Source: Psilocybe azurescens
Lineage: Eukaryota > Basidiomycota > Agaricomycetes > Agaricales > Agrocybaceae
Reading direction: 5' to 3'
DNA length: 64,000 bases
Assembly (NCBI GenBank): GCA_023853785.1
Contig: JAJIRX010000666.1
Location: 62,001-126,000 of the forward strand
The notes under the pieces are model-generated. The model was not told the DNA's origin and ran no database searches. It worked only from the letters and a program-made list of their open reading frames with translations. Positions 11,150 to 23,423 of this stretch are shown here, piece after piece. A program made the position numbers and the translations under genes. Numbering within the stretch: position 1 is the first letter of the stretch; each line of letters begins with the position of its first letter.

Positions 11150-12400
11150 TATCTAATCATTTCGGTGACCGAGGGCGGGTTTCTTAAGCCAAAGCCACAC
11201 ATCGCTACGCCTGTCGTGTTTAAGCTCTCTTTTTCATCCTCTCCCTCTCGTCCCTCATCGTCTTTGTCCTCGTCAAATGCCTGCCAGTCCTACTTTGATA
11301 TCCGATCCTTGTGCAGAAGATGTAAGAAGAGTGTGACCCATCGTTGATTTTGGATTGGTATGTTGAGATGGATTATTGATTGTGCGTGCGTTGAAATTTA
11401 TGAATATGGATCGAATCTTCATGTTTCGGTGTTTGATTTGTTTTTTAGGTTAAAATTCACATCGTCCATCCGCCTCCGACTTCCCACCCCTCCCTCTGCG
11501 CTTTACTTTGTTCTCAAACCCCCTTTTTCATTTCCAAATGACACCCCTCCATTGTCTTCGCACTTTTACCTCCCTTCCACAATTTATCCTTCAACTTCAA
11601 CGTTAATTTCACCTTAATTTTTTTCTTTCTTTTTCACACCCTGACCCACCAATACCGCACCCGAAAGCATCATACGTGCTCGTGCTTGAGCACACCGTCC
11701 ATCCGTCCATCTATTCCTCCAACCTGCTTCCTTTCCCCCTATTCATCATTACTGCTATCCTCCACCTTGATTTGGTGTCAGAGTCGATTGTTGTATGCGC
11801 CCACGCTTCTTAATTGTATGCCGCCGCGCCGTGCTGCTGCCGCCTGCACCTGGAATGCATTTTTGGATTGATGACTCCAGTAATCGTTTGATGGCTGTAG
11901 TCACCCATCGATTGTATTTAAGGATAATTGACAAAAACTGAGGGAGCCACAAGTTTGCAGGTGTGACGCTGACGACGCACGATCTTGGGCACCTCGACCT
12001 TGCTGCCCGCATTGTTGTGCATTATTGTAAGTAGGTCTTCACGGTTCTCACTGGCATCCGAGTCTTAACTGAGAGATTGGTTGATGTTATAACTAAGGTG
12101 AGCAGCCTTCAAGTTTAACATGTTGTTTTTGGGAAATAACTGATCAGTATTCTTGAACAGGTTTCACGCCCTTTGTCTCGGTTCAACCCCAACTCGTCAC
12201 AACGGGGCAGTCTGTGCGCTTCTGTTGTTGATCGTGTCGATGACGGCGAAGTGCGGCAGGTTGTAAATGAGAGGCGCTGACTTTAGTAGTGCCGTCGCGG
12301 CGAAACGCCTCATCGACGAGAACCTCTCATATGTCTGTATACTGTTCATGTAACTATGTAGTTATCTAAATCTATTTATTATTATCCGGTGAAAAATGTC
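11150..12400. other. Block X, copy 2
   Basis: Second copy of the block at 4455-5740. The part around 11755-12012 differs from 5092-5349 by only a handful of bases, whereas the adjoining part at 11150-11300 has indels. The splice-like GTGAGC..AACAG interval is preserved (about 12098-12160). No gene product is recognised. Confidence 0.4.
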
Positions 12401-12431
12401 TGGATTGTTAATTGAAAAATGATCTATTGAG

Positions 12432-12588
12432 ACTCTTAACTAAAGCAAAGACACCAAAGGACTTCCAAAGACAATGGCCATCTCTACGAGACATGTACCT
12501 TACTTTCCAAAGACGAGTGATCTTTGGGTCTTTGACGTCTTTAGGTCTTTGTAAAGATACTAAAGAAGCCCAAAGACCAACTGGCTAT
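12432..12588. repeat. Block Y, copy 2
   Basis: Second copy of the CAAAGAC/GTCTTTG cluster, with the same order of direct and inverted motifs as at 5775-5925. Confidence 0.6.
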
Positions 12589-12841
12589 TTTCCTGATGCA
12601 ACATCGTTACATACATAAATCATAGACCTTCCTATGTGAGACACTGCTGACGACACACGCCTTATGCACTTTTCGGAGCAATTCTGGTGCTAGACTACTA
12701 GATATTGACTAAAAATTGGATCTTTCGACCTGTAGAAATTGTGAGGAACAGTAAGCCCCACCTCCTGGAGGATGGCGAAGCGAGCCTTGCCCCCGCATAT
12801 GTAATAGAGAATAGGTCATGTGTCGTTGTCGGAGTTTTAAA

Positions 12842-12850
12842 GACCAAGTC
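12842..12850. repeat. Left 9-bp target-site duplication of the TIR transposon
   Basis: GACCAAGTC here is repeated at 21188-21196, directly flanking the element. The paralogous uninterrupted site in unit 1 (about 6174-6182) reads GACCAAGTT, so it is a natural empty site. Because the element starts with G and the duplication can slide by one base, the true length may be 8 or 9 bp. Confidence 0.85.
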
Positions 12851-14077
12851 GGGCATCAGGAAATGTGCGTGGCAAGGTTGCGTGCTTGCGTGCGCTTGAG
12901 TGCCACGCAAGTGCACGCAAACAAACATGCGCAACATTTGCGTGCATTTGCGCGGATTTGGATCATACAAGCGTGAATATGCACAACTTACTTAATTTAG
13001 TTGGTCAATTCAATGTATATGTGCGTGCATTAGCGATAAATAAATTATCAGAAACCGGTTAAACTGCCTACTACTAACTTGTGATATCTTATATCTATGG
13101 TTAATTAACTCTCGCTTTGCTTCCTCTTCTTCGGAATGGGTCTCGGCCTGGGGCGAGGTTGTACTAGTAAATTTTCTACTGGATTTGACTTTGGAAAGTT
13201 GACATAATTAGGTCCCGGTTTGACAAAATTAAAAGACATTAGTGGACACATTTGAGATAGGTAAAATGTCAACAATAAAATACTGAACTCACCTCCATTT
13301 CATTATCCTCTTCTTGTCAATCTCTGTGATTCTCAGGAAGGTAAGCATATGGTCAATGTGAGACCGATTTGAGATAGTCAATGAAGGTATGGCTACACCG
13401 TGACACCATTAATATAATAAATTGGGACAAGTCTAGAAACTGTATTGTGATGCTCTGTGGAGCCATCGTGCTCTCCAGCGTCAGCAAAGTATTTGTATAT
13501 GTACTTTATCAGGCCCTAATTAATTGCCAATCGAAAGGATACTAGGCCGGTATGTCATTCATGTTAATTTTATGAACTTACAATGACCATCTTGTTGCGA
13601 TTTATATTTAAATATGAAGCCGTGATTGCCAAATATTGGGAAGGGAAGGGAAAATCAGTTAACACAATATTCTCTCCTCTTGTTCACGTTGAGTATAAAT
13701 ATGTAACAGCTTGAAACAATGAATCTAAAAGCGAAACTAGCAACAGAGACCACAATGACAACTCAATTTACAAAAGGAATCATCTCAACAAAAAATTGGC
13801 GGAGTTCACACATCTAAAATTTAAATTTGAAGTAGTATTGAAATTTGAAACATGAGCAACGAAAATAATCATTTCAACGCAAACAATTCAGAGTGTTTAC
13901 ACATCTAAAATGTCAATTTCGAGTTGGATAGCAAGTAGAAACATAAATAATAATGTGCAAAGCGAGTTTAATTTATTTCAATATGGTTTTGTGTAGGTGA
14001 GGGATGCTGAGCACTGACCGAGTGCACTTGCGTGTTTCCAAACATTGATTGAGTGGTATTGCGCGTAGGTTAAGTGG

Positions 14078-14152
14078 TTGCGTGGTGGTTGCGTGGTGGC
14101 TGTGTGTGGTTGCGTGGTGGCTGTGTGTGGTTGCGTGGTGGCTGTGTGCAGG
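14078..14152. repeat. Short tandem repeat, 21-bp unit
   Basis: About three copies of TGGTTGCGTGGTGGCTGTGTG and shorter variants lie in the left arm of the TIR transposon, next to the LINE insertion point. The units share the TTGCGTG core with the subterminal repeats of the element. Confidence 0.7.
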
Positions 14153-14559
14153 CTGCGTGCGGTTGAGTGTCAGTTTTTTTTTTTTTTGAATCAGTTTATT
14201 AACGTGTAAGAAGCGGTCAAAGCGCTAAGACACACGGGTGCAAGGGTACACCGTCCTACGCTAGAGTATCTACTAAGGCTTGGTTCTCCGAGTATGGCGA
14301 AGTTGTGTATCGGAATGACCATGGGTATGTGAATGGGTAATGTAATAATAAGGCTCTTAGTGAGCTGAGGGCGTCATAGGCACCTGAACGTGGTGCATGA
14401 ATATAAAGAAATAAGGGTAGAAGTACTATGGTACAGTTAAAGAATATAAAAGAAAAGAACTATAATACAAAAGAAGGAATGAAAAGTAAAGTGAGGTATA
14501 AAAGGAAAGGAGAAGTGGGGTTCGACGTGGAGCTGGACATCAGGGGGTTCCTTTGTTCT

Positions 14560-17500
14560 TTATAGATCTTCATCTGTCTCGTCATCCTCGGAGTCGGGTA
14601 CAGGTTCATTGTCAAATGTTGGAGGTTTCGGTTTGCGCTGGTCTCGACCAGTCTGGGAGAAGGTGCCTGATGCAGATATGAAGTCGATCAGGGCTCTAAT
14701 GCCAGGTTCTGTTCCCAGGATTTCTGGTAGGAAGATGTCGCAAGAGATTCTGCGAAGGCTGCTACGGGCGTGGGCATATCTTGGGCAGAAGCAGAGGATG
14801 TGTTCACGGGTTTCGATGTCAGCTTCACCACAAGGGCACTTGGTCTCTCCTCCCAGTTTGAAGCGCAGTCGGAAGTGTCCTGTATAGGCATGGTTGGTGT
14901 GGCATTGTGTTACTCTTCCGAAGAGTTCTCGTTTGTTCTTGGGATTAAGTTTTCTTATGTATTTGAGCGTTGTGGTGGGGAATATGAGGGATGGTTCGAT
15001 TCGGTTTGCTGGTGCGAAGCCACCGGTCTTCGGTGTGTGTGACCATTCCTTTTTCCACATTCTAAGAGTGTGCGCCTTTGCCCTCCTGAGTGCATTTGCT
15101 CGTGTCATGCCAAAGGGGGCAGAGCTGGCCATTTTGTTTGCTTCTTTGGCCAAATCGTCGGCTCTCTCGTTGCCAGTAATGTTGCAGTGGCTAGGGCACC
15201 ACGATATGTTGACCGTCGAGTCTGGGAAATTGTCGAGGAATTGTGTAACTTTCTCATGGAAGACGCGGGCATAATGTTGTGCTGAACGTGGCTTGGGGTC
15301 GAAGATGGATTGCACGGCTGCTGAATTATCCGCAAAGAAATGAATATGTCGAATATGGTGGTCGGGATTTGCTTCAACATAGATCATGGCTTGGGTGGCT
15401 GCCATCATCAGCCCAGCCATTTCGGCCGTCATAGACTTCTGCGTATCCTCCTAAGCCCATCTTTTAGCAAAGATCTCTTTCTTGAGGTGGTATCCCACTG
15501 CTGCTCCTCCTGTGCGACGGAACCCATATTTCAGTTGAACCTGTGAACTGTCTGAGTAGGCCACCAGTGAGTCTCTTCTTTGTTGAAGGCTATCTACTAG
15601 CTTATTGTGTTGGTTTATCCTAGTTTCGTTATCTACAGAAGGGTCACAAACATTGATTAGTAAACGGTTATCAAAGGATGAAGGGGTACGGCGCCATGGG
15701 GGAAGAGATATGGGTCTATCCTTTCATGTCTTGGACTTGTATGTAGAGCGATGGAAGTGAGGGTGGATGTTTTCTTTTGGTGGGATCACGCTGTTGATGG
15801 TCTTGTTGGGAGTGGAGGTGGGTGTGTGGGTGGTTGGTCCGCTCTCCATGAATCTGGTAGTCGCTGTATGATTGCGCTTGTTGTGCTGAGTTTGTTAAAC
15901 CGGATTGCACAGCATTTGGTATGTAGGTTGAGTTGGTGTTTGATGGTGGTATGGCAGCCTCAATTTCTAAGGCTGCAGTAGGTGTCGTTCTGAAGGCGGC
16001 ACATATCAGGGCGGAGGGCGCGGTTCTGGACTTTTTCTAATGGTAGGGTTTGTTTCTTTGTACCTTTCCACCAGGCTGGGCTAGCATAGAAGATTTTGGT
16101 GGTGACACAGGAAATATAGAGATTGCGGAGGTGTGATTGGTTGAGGCCACGTACTGTGTTTGAAAGCATTGTAAGCGCTGCAACTGCATTCTCCCAGCGT
16201 GATGCCAGAATCTTGATGTGGCGGTCGAAGCTGAGTTTTCTGTCAAAGTATACACCTAGCCATCGTACGGTTGCCTCTGGTGTTACTGTGCGGGTGATTC
16301 CATCGCTGTCGTTGAAGATGATTGATGGGTTGGAGTTATCTTTCCTTCGTTTGGAGTAGTGCATGAGTTCACGTTTAGAGAAATCTGCAGACAGGCCTGC
16401 CGACTTTAGCCAGGCCTCGGTCTTCTCGAATGCTGCTTTGAGAATGGATGCATTGGTTTCGAGTGATATGGACGATACGACAAGCATGCCATCATCCACA
16501 TACATAAAGAGGTTTGTTCCAGTGCATTTTTGCTTGCGGGAGTCGTTTGTTTGTGTGGGGCTGTTGAATTGAGGGTTGGGATTGAGGGTGCTTGGGTTGA
16601 AAAGTTCAAGCAATTGTGCGGTGTAGAATGCTGCAAGGATGGGGGAAGTTGGCGAGCCTTGTGGGATGCCGTTCTTCACCGGCTTCATTTGGCCACGTAT
16701 CCCGTCTACACACACTGCTGCTTCTCGGTCTCTCAGGAAGCTGGCTGTCCAACGGACGTACTGAATGGGTATTCTTTTTCTTCGTAATTCGCAGAGTAAT
16801 CGGTTGTGGTTTACGAAGTCGAAATATCCTTTTATGTCAAAGGAGAGAGCTGAGGTGACTAGTCCATGATTCCAGGCAGACTGGATATCATTCGTAAATG
16901 ATAGAATGGCGTCAGTGGTGCAGCTATTGGCAAGGCCACCAAATTGACTTGAGGGGACTAGTCCATATTTCCGGCTAGATATGTGAGCCGTCGGGCGACA
17001 ATTTTTTCCAGTACCTTCCCAAGGCATTCCAGGAGGGTAATGAGTCGATATGCTCGTGGGTTTGAGTAGTCTGCCTTGTTTGGTTTCCGCAGTGCGACTG
17101 CTACAGCTTTCCTCCACGCTTTCGGATGGTAACCAGTGTCTAGGCAGGCTCTCATCAGTTTTATTAGGTACTTCCGGCCGTCAGCATTTTCCCAAGCCCA
17201 CTTCAGGACCTTGTAGGAGATTTGTGAATGTCCAGGTGCAGTGTTGGAGCTCGTGTCAAAGATGGCTTCTTTGACTTCCTCCTCGGTCACTTCTTCAAAA
17301 TCCAGGTCATTCTCTTGAATGGATTGCAGATCGGGTGTGAACTGTTGGTCTAGTGGAGGAGGTTGCTGGTATAGCTCTTGGCGTAGTGCTTCACATTTGT
17401 CTTCGTGTGTTGTGGCTTTTGTTTGGTTGTTTAATCTTGCGATGGGTGGGGTAGGGTAATTTCGAGTGCCCTTAGACCAATTCGGGAAGCTCCAGATATC

Positions 17501-18712
17501 GCTTGACGTGGCTGCTTTGAGGGTTTTGGTTGCCCATTCCCGTTTCTTAAACTTGCATAGGCGCTTGAAGAAGTTACGCGATCTTTGTATCTTTGTGCGG
17601 ATATCTTTGTTGAATTCATTTTTGAGTGCTTGCATATTGTGTTGCTCCTTTCTGATCTGTGCAATCCGTTCAGATGCCTCTTTTAAGTCGGCATCCCACC
17701 ATGGTTTTGCTCTGGTAGATGGTTGTTGTATTTTGCAGACTTTGGATGTTGTGCGTTGCATAGCTTCTGTTATTGACTTGTTGAATGTGTCAAGCTGTTC
17801 TTCGTTTAGGGAGTCCAGTGAGTATAGCGGTTCCAGCACCTTTTGGCCCTCTCTAATTCCTCTCCAAAGGTTTTGATCCACTCAGCAGGTTCAGTTTCCT
17901 TGAGGTTATATTTTACCCCACATGGGTTATCTACCTCCGTCCTACCTTGGTCGATGGTGAACTTGATTCCAAAGTGGTCTGAGTCATGCGCTATTGTCGG
18001 GTCTATAGCCCAGTCCTTGAAGGTATCGTTGGCTGCAGCAGCGCCGTTCACAAATGATAGATCGATTACTGATGCTTGTTCACGGCTATTGCATGCAGGG
18101 TGCGTGATCTTACCCTTCTTGTTCAGGAGGAGGAATCCTTTTTCCAATAGCCATTCTAGAATACCCTCGGTGAGTTGTGTATGCGTATTAAGTGGTGTTG
18201 TATCTGTTGACCACAGGGCGTGATGTAGATTGAAGTCTCCTGTGATAATTGTTGGGTGATTGAGTGACAGTTCCAGGTGCTGGAGTCGATTGAGGATGCA
18301 TAGTTCTTGAGACGGTGTGTCATTGTATACATTGATTATCGTGATCGTGGTTTGGCTGGGCTGTATAATATCCAGAATCTGTATATCCTTGTCTTCAATT
18401 ATGTCAGTTCGTAGGGTTATCAGAAAATCAGAGCGGGTTCGGCTGTATGCCATTGTTCTTGGTCGAAGATCAGGAGGGGGCTGTTACCGGTATGATTGGT
18501 GTCCAGCCTGCTGATGCTATAGGGCCATGAACCTCTTTACCATCAACTTTACCTATATAGCCCCACGCTGGTTCTTGGAGGATTATGAGATCGAAGTCGT
18601 TGTTGTGACTGTTTAGAAGGTTAGTTACTACATGTCTCTTACGCTGTGCATTTAGTTGAGCAACACGGATTGGTTGTAACACAATGCGATTGTTCGGTGA
18701 CTCGTGGTTCAT
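14560..18712 (-). pseudogene. LINE ORF2: endonuclease / reverse transcriptase / RNase H, broken
   Basis: The N-terminal AP-type endonuclease starts at 18712 with the IRVAQLNAQRKRHV segment, followed by LIILQEPAWG and the GDFNLHH motif near 18235. The reverse transcriptase (15960-17117) shows FDIKGYFDFVNHNRL, GIPQGSPTSPIL and the catalytic YVDD. The C-terminal RNase H has AYSDSS, AEMAGL, FADNSAAV and WCPSHCNITGNERADDLAKE. Frame changes occur near 18476 (C-run), 17850, 16985 and 15995, and an in-frame TAG interrupts RNase H at about 15450. The stop after a short acidic tail is at 14560. The gene would have made the cleavage and copying enzyme of the element. Confidence 0.9.
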
Positions 18713-20478
18713 TGTCTAGGGATGTTAATGGTGTCCAGGTCCATGGTGACAATTCTAGTTGAATCGCTCAGGTCGTTTGTATCAGATGGGTTGTCGGCAA
18801 GGGTTTGAAATCTGTTTTGCGCTTCCGATGGCTTCTCATTGATTTCAGTAACTTTGCTTTTTGTTGTTTTGGTTTTCTGCGGGCTGTTTTCTTTCCAGTT
18901 GCTACAGTCCATGGGTCTTCTGCCTTCCGTGACTTGCGTTCTATATCTCTTACCGTCCCATATTTTTCAATCCTCGTTGGGCATTGTCTCGCATCAGCCG
19001 CATGGTTATGGTCTGGTTTACCTCCTGTAATGCAGTTTGCGCATCGTAAATTGTGGTAGCATGAGCCACCATCCCTTGTGTCCATGGAATCTCCGTTAAG
19101 ATCCATCATGTTGCACTTTGGGCATGGTTTGTCCTGGTGTTCTTCTGTTGAATGCGCTTTGCCACATAAGCGGCATCTCGTATTCTCCTTGCAATGTTCT
19201 GCTTTATGGTCCCAGCCCCAGCACTTCTTGCACTGGGTGATGGGTGGTCTGTCTTGGTAAGCTCTCAGGGGCAGTGGCGTCCAAATGCTGCGAGGGTTCT
19301 ACGTTCGAGGAAGGTTTTGGCAATGCGTTCTTGGTCTACTGCAAAGACGACAGATGACCTGGTAGTAGTTAGTAGCTCTTCCTTAGTGCACATCCAGCGC
19401 GGGGCAACGTAATGCTGTTCATAATATCGGCATAAAATGGGTTACAGGTAGCGAGCTCGGTATGTATGGACTCCGGCTCGCGTACAGACCTCTCCCGCCT
19501 ATGGTCAATCTGCATGAGCTTACCCCGTCAACTTGTATCTTGTACCATCGCCTGTCTACACGTATCAATGTCTTGTAACCCTTGTCGATGGTTGAGATGA
19601 AGAGGTTGGCGTGTGTGATGAGTTCAGCTGCGGTCTGGTCGGCTCTGGTGGATAGGATCAAGTTTCCCTGTGAATTGAACCTGGCCGCGACAACTCTGAG
19701 GTGGCTCGATTTGGGGTCGGTTCTGAGTGCGTTGTTGACAGATTGGACAATTATCTCTGGTTCTGATTTGTCTTTGTCTAGGATGCCGTCTGGGTGAAAT
19801 TGGATGATCAGACGGGATGGGTGGTGGGACAAGTTTGGGTTTGGGTTGACCAGTTTGGGTGTTGTAGTTTCTCCTGGAGGGTTGGGGCGATGATGGGGTT
19901 CCGGTTTTGGCTTGTAATTGTCCTGCGGTAGCTTTGGTCTTCTTGGGTATTTCTTGGGGATTGACCGAGGTTTGTGCTCCTGTTGCTTTGGTTTGCGTTA
20001 GCTTTAGGTGTGTCTTGGCTTCAGCAATATCTTTATCAAGGATGTTGATTTTGTTGAGGACCGATGCGATGTTGGTGTCTATGTTGGTTTGTAATGTCGC
20101 CAGTGTCTTCGTGATGGTCTCAAGTGAGGATATGATCTTGGTTTGCTGGTCAGCGAGATCTTTCATTGAGCTCGTCATCAGTGCTGGGGCTAGGATGCTG
20201 ATGTGCTCTGTAATCCCGGGATGTTCGCGTGCAGCGTATAGGGCGTCCATTGAATGCAAGTGTGCCATGAGTTTATTCGTCTCCAGGAGGTTGCTATAGA
20301 TGTTTCCAACCGTTTCATTGATGTCCGTTGGCTGAGGTTCCGAAAATTGGGCAAAGAAATCTGAGTCATCCTCATCGTTGGCCATTTCTTCGTCCATATT
20401 GATGATGGATTGGGTCTCAAGAGAGGTGGTTGGCGTATGTGTGGGCTTTCTAGTTGTTTTAAATAATTTCGAGGGCAT
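18709..20478 (-). pseudogene. LINE ORF1: gag-like RNA-binding protein with zinc knuckles, broken
   Basis: It starts MPSKLFKTTRKPTHTP at 20478. An acidic stretch and a long coiled-coil-like region (about residues 60-170, rich in Leu, Ile and Thr) follow, then a Pro/Gln-rich linker. A frame change near 19830 leads to a second domain (19419-19832), with another change near 19420. The C-terminal part has cysteine-histidine knuckles such as CKKCWGWDHKAEHC and CRLCGKAH. The stop TGA overlaps the ORF2 ATG at 18709-18712. The role by analogy is binding the element RNA. Confidence 0.8.
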
Positions 20479-21187
20479 AGTAGGTGAGCTTAGCGGTGAA
20501 CGTGGTGTTTGCTTGCGGTGCTTTTGAGCCTTGGGGTTAGGCCATTGTCTTCAGAACTTCGTCACTTATGTTTAGTTCTTTCAGGGGCTGAGGTAAAGCG
20601 ATGGTTATATGCTATGTCAGGAGGTTTATTTGGGTTGGGAGCTTGTTTAATTTCTGGGTAATTGCTACTGCTTTCTGCGTTATAATCCATTTTTCTTCTC
20701 TACTCTCTCACGGTGTTTGTGCCGTGGGAAAATTCGAGATGATGGTGGTCACAGTGAAAGGAGCGTTAGGTTGAGTGTCAGTTGCGCGTAGGCTGAGTGC
20801 ATTCATGTAAAAGTTGTGTGTTCACAAGTGTACATTATTTGAACAGGGGTGGTGGAGAGTAGTAGCTGTTTTCCCTAAGCAGAGCTGAGCACATGTCAGC
20901 AATATAGAGTGCATTACATGGAATTGTTTATTAAGAGTAGGCGGGACAGTATTTAAATGAGCCTCACATAACTAATTTCAACATGGAAAGGTATCAGAAA
21001 GCAAGGACTTGATTCAAGTCCATGTCAAGTCTCAGTAAGCAACAGTAAAGGTATGGCAATATTATTGTTACTTATAAAGATAATCCGACTATACACTCAA
21101 ATGCGTATACTAAGTCCAAGTTGCGTGGCACGCAAATGCACGCAAGCACGCAAGCACGCAACCTGCCACGCAGATTTCCGTATGCCC

Positions 21188-21345
21188 GACCAAGTCGATC
21201 CTTGTCCTCGAGGCGCTTACAAAGTTGGACGCTGTTGATGCTTGGGGTGCTCCGTCTGTTCTTCGCGCCCCCACTCTTCTGGAGCAGTGTCTATCACGGG
21301 CTCCACGAGTACCAGTCGTGTCGAAAAGCGCAATATCGATCGGCT
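21188..21345 (+). pseudogene. HNH2 fragment resuming after the nested insertion
   Basis: After the right target-site duplication the text continues exactly where 12850 stopped, through the segment encoding KLDAVDAWGAPSVL and on to about 21345, where it departs from copies 1 and 3. Only the first exon region of the HNH gene remains, so unit 2 has no functional HNH gene. Confidence 0.75.
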
Positions 21346-21442
21346 ATATCTTATTATTCCACTAGACAGCTTCGGGTTGCTTACTTATTCAATGAGTACG
21401 CTATTGCACCCAAATAGTAATCTATCTGTTTCTCCTAAGTAT

Positions 21443-22525
21443 CTACCACGACGGAATCTTTGATCCATCCAAATGCATAAATTCGCCCCCATTCTTCTCG
21501 CGCGTTGACTCGTCAACGACCTTGAGAATTAATGCAGCAGCATTGGCCCCTGAAACAGGCTCGACGGGCTCCCACAGTTTCTTGAATTCCGCATCGTCAT
21601 CGCAAGCCTCTTTCACTAGTTGTTCTCAAAGTTATAAAGCTATTATGAGGGTAAGAGCGAGAATAAATACACACCCATATCTGTATCTACAGCACCAGGC
21701 GATAATGGGAATGCCACTGTAGGTATTTACATATATCATCAACAGTTAGCTAGAGATTCAAGTTCTATGATATGAAAGTTTAAACCACGCACCCAACCAG
21801 TCATTCTCAAAGTGAATTTTTCGTGTAGCCCAATTCAACGCGGCCTTCGTAGAGCCATAACAGATGCCGCCTGCTTGAGTCGAAACTATACCCACACCCG
21901 TACCAATACATCCGCCTACGCTGCTCACGGAGATAAATCTTGGATTCGCACTCTTCTTGAGTAGAGAGAGCACTGATTGGAACAGGACAATGGGGCCAGT
22001 GACGTTAACCTAAATCATTGATTTTTAATGGTGGCCGACTACGAAGGAGCGATAGGTAACGTACGTGGAAATGCTCTTCCAAGTCTTTGGCTACTACTTC
22101 AGAGACGGGAGAAAACGCGTTCCATAATGCTGCAAATTGCGAATAATATATCACTACACTCCCTTAAACAAATGATGGCGATACGAATACACACCTGCAT
22201 TGGCAATCACTGTGTCAACCCGACCATGGCGCTCTTCAATTTCTTTCGCGACCGCTGCATTCCCAGCCTCATCTCCAGAGACACATTTCACCACTGCGAT
22301 CCGGCCCGGAAACTTGGTCTTCAGGTCTTGAAGGGCAGTCGCTTTCGACGGGTCGCGTGCACCTGCATATACAAAGGAATCCTCATGCTTTTCCAAGGCA
22401 TGTTTGACAAGACCAAAACCTATTGTGTAGAGTCGTAAGAAAATTCAGTTGTAGCGTCCAAATATTTTACCTATTCCACGAGGACGATTTGCACCAGTTA
22501 TGAGGTAGATTGTAGACGGAGACAT
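21443..22525 (-). CDS. Short-chain dehydrogenase/reductase, copy 1
   Basis: NAD(P)-dependent oxidoreductase of the classical SDR family, closest in layout to fungal ketoreductase-like proteins. It starts MSPSTIYLITGANRPRGIG with the Rossmann TGxxxGxG motif, interrupted by an intron after the final glycine. Then come the VIANA segment, NVTGPIVLFQ, the ISVSS strand carrying the catalytic Ser, and CYGSTKAALN carrying the catalytic Tyr-x3-Lys. LSPGAVDTDM and a C-terminal REKNGGEFMHLDG ending PSW complete it. At least five short introns with GT..AG ends join these pieces in frame by eye. The stop TAG is at 21443-21445. Its paralogue follows at 23424-24546 in the same orientation. Substrate unknown. 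Exons appear uninterrupted. Confidence 0.82.
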
Positions 22526-23423
22526 AATATTCAATGATATCAAGAAGCTGGATATGTATGAGGATTCCAAAGTCGTTTATAAATCTACCTTGCCGCAAAG
22601 AAGGAAGAAAAAACCAACCGACTCTATTCCATGATGTCAAACTTGCTATTTTTTATACAGGGCTGGGTTTCGTTGTGAAAAGGCCCTGAGTAAGCCGGCC
22701 GATTACAGTGTATACGCCATCATTGCCGAGTAAGAAAGGCGCTTTCGCGTCCGACCGGCATGGTCATCTTATCGTGGATGTTAGTAAAACTGGTTTGTCT
22801 TTAATCACCAATCTTTTGAACGGCAGAAGAATCTTGCGACTCTGGTAACTACGCAGTCCTCGAAAAGAGGGTTCTAGTCGGTTATGTTAAATAGCCTGAT
22901 GGAGAAGGAGAAAACGCTGAGACGGTATTCTGCCGCCAGTCGTGCAACTCTCAACTTTAATAGGTTTACGAAGGATACACCTATCGTGAAGTGGATAGAA
23001 GATGGGAGTACAGGATGGAATTACGTGTTCAGAAAAGAGGAGAATCTTTCAAGACACACAACAAATGTAAGCGCACGGTCTGACATCGCTCCAGTCCACA
23101 ATTACTTCAGAATAGACTATACTCTTTTGTGAAAGCCCATCAACGCTTCAAGCTTCCCTTATATGTCGAGCCGCAGACGTAGACCATCAAAATTTGACAA
23201 CATAAAAGATGGATAAATGACATATTTCGAACCATTGACCATCCGCGTCGGTCGTTTATTCTATTACGTACCCTTTATAAGAAATACTTACGTCCAGTAG
23301 AGACCCAGCCCATTGATTCCAAAGCTTCTCCTCCAGGGCGCTCATCTTTAGATGGAAATTTATGTATGTACAGAACAACTCACTATCTGCGTCCGGTGTG
23401 TGTTCACAACCATCCTCAAACAC
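22526..23423. other. Intergenic between the two SDR genes
   Basis: The upstream region of SDR copy 1 and the 3' flank of copy 2. One plus-strand frame of 82 codons (22884-23132) has no recognised features and no support from splice signals. Nothing else is seen. Confidence 0.4.

Larger units (their letters stand above)
8430..12850. repeat. Tandem segmental duplication, unit 2 (SEC61-B / X / Y / start of HNH2)
   Basis: Second copy of the unit seen at 2890-8430. It is interrupted twice: by a segment with a 76-bp inverted repeat between SEC61-B and X (about 10505-11145), and by the nested transposon from 12851. It resumes at 21188-21345 and then breaks off. Confidence 0.8.
14176..20768 (-). mobile_element. 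LINE (non-LTR retrotransposon, APE-type with RNase H), degraded full-length copy
   Basis: A 15-bp direct repeat GGTTGAGTGTCAGTT flanks the element (14161-14175 and 20769-20783). The left boundary is a run of T, that is, a poly(A) tail in the minus orientation, as expected for target-primed reverse transcription. Content in sense order is ORF1 with zinc knuckles, then ORF2 with AP endonuclease, reverse transcriptase and RNase H, as in Tad1/I-type fungal LINEs. Both ORFs carry frame breaks, so this copy is inactive. It inserted into the TIR transposon, so it is the youngest layer here. Confidence 0.92.
12851..21187. mobile_element. Non-autonomous TIR DNA transposon, split by a LINE
   Basis: The left end begins GGGCATCAGGAAATGTGCGT and the right end, read inward, begins GGGCATACGGAAATCTGCGT (17 of 20 match). 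Similarity continues through TTGCGTGC-rich subterminal repeats. A 9-bp duplication flanks it (12842-12850 and 21188-21196). Without the nested LINE and its duplication the element is about 1.73 kb. The left arm (12851-14160) is AT-rich with GCGTGC motifs near the end, and the right arm is 20784-21187. No transposase reading frame is visible, so it would need a transposase in trans. TSD length of 8-9 bp fits hAT or Mutator-like superfamilies. The terminal bases do not match the usual hAT CA start, so the superfamily is left open. Confidence 0.85.

Noticed and set aside
14078..14152. CRISPR-like repeat array
   Set aside because: The units are contiguous without spacers, there is no cas gene, and the organism is a fungus; it is a minisatellite inside a transposon.
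14609..15285. Several plus-strand frames of 70-130 codons
   Set aside because: They are antisense shadows of the LINE RNase H region, which has clear conserved motifs on the minus strand.
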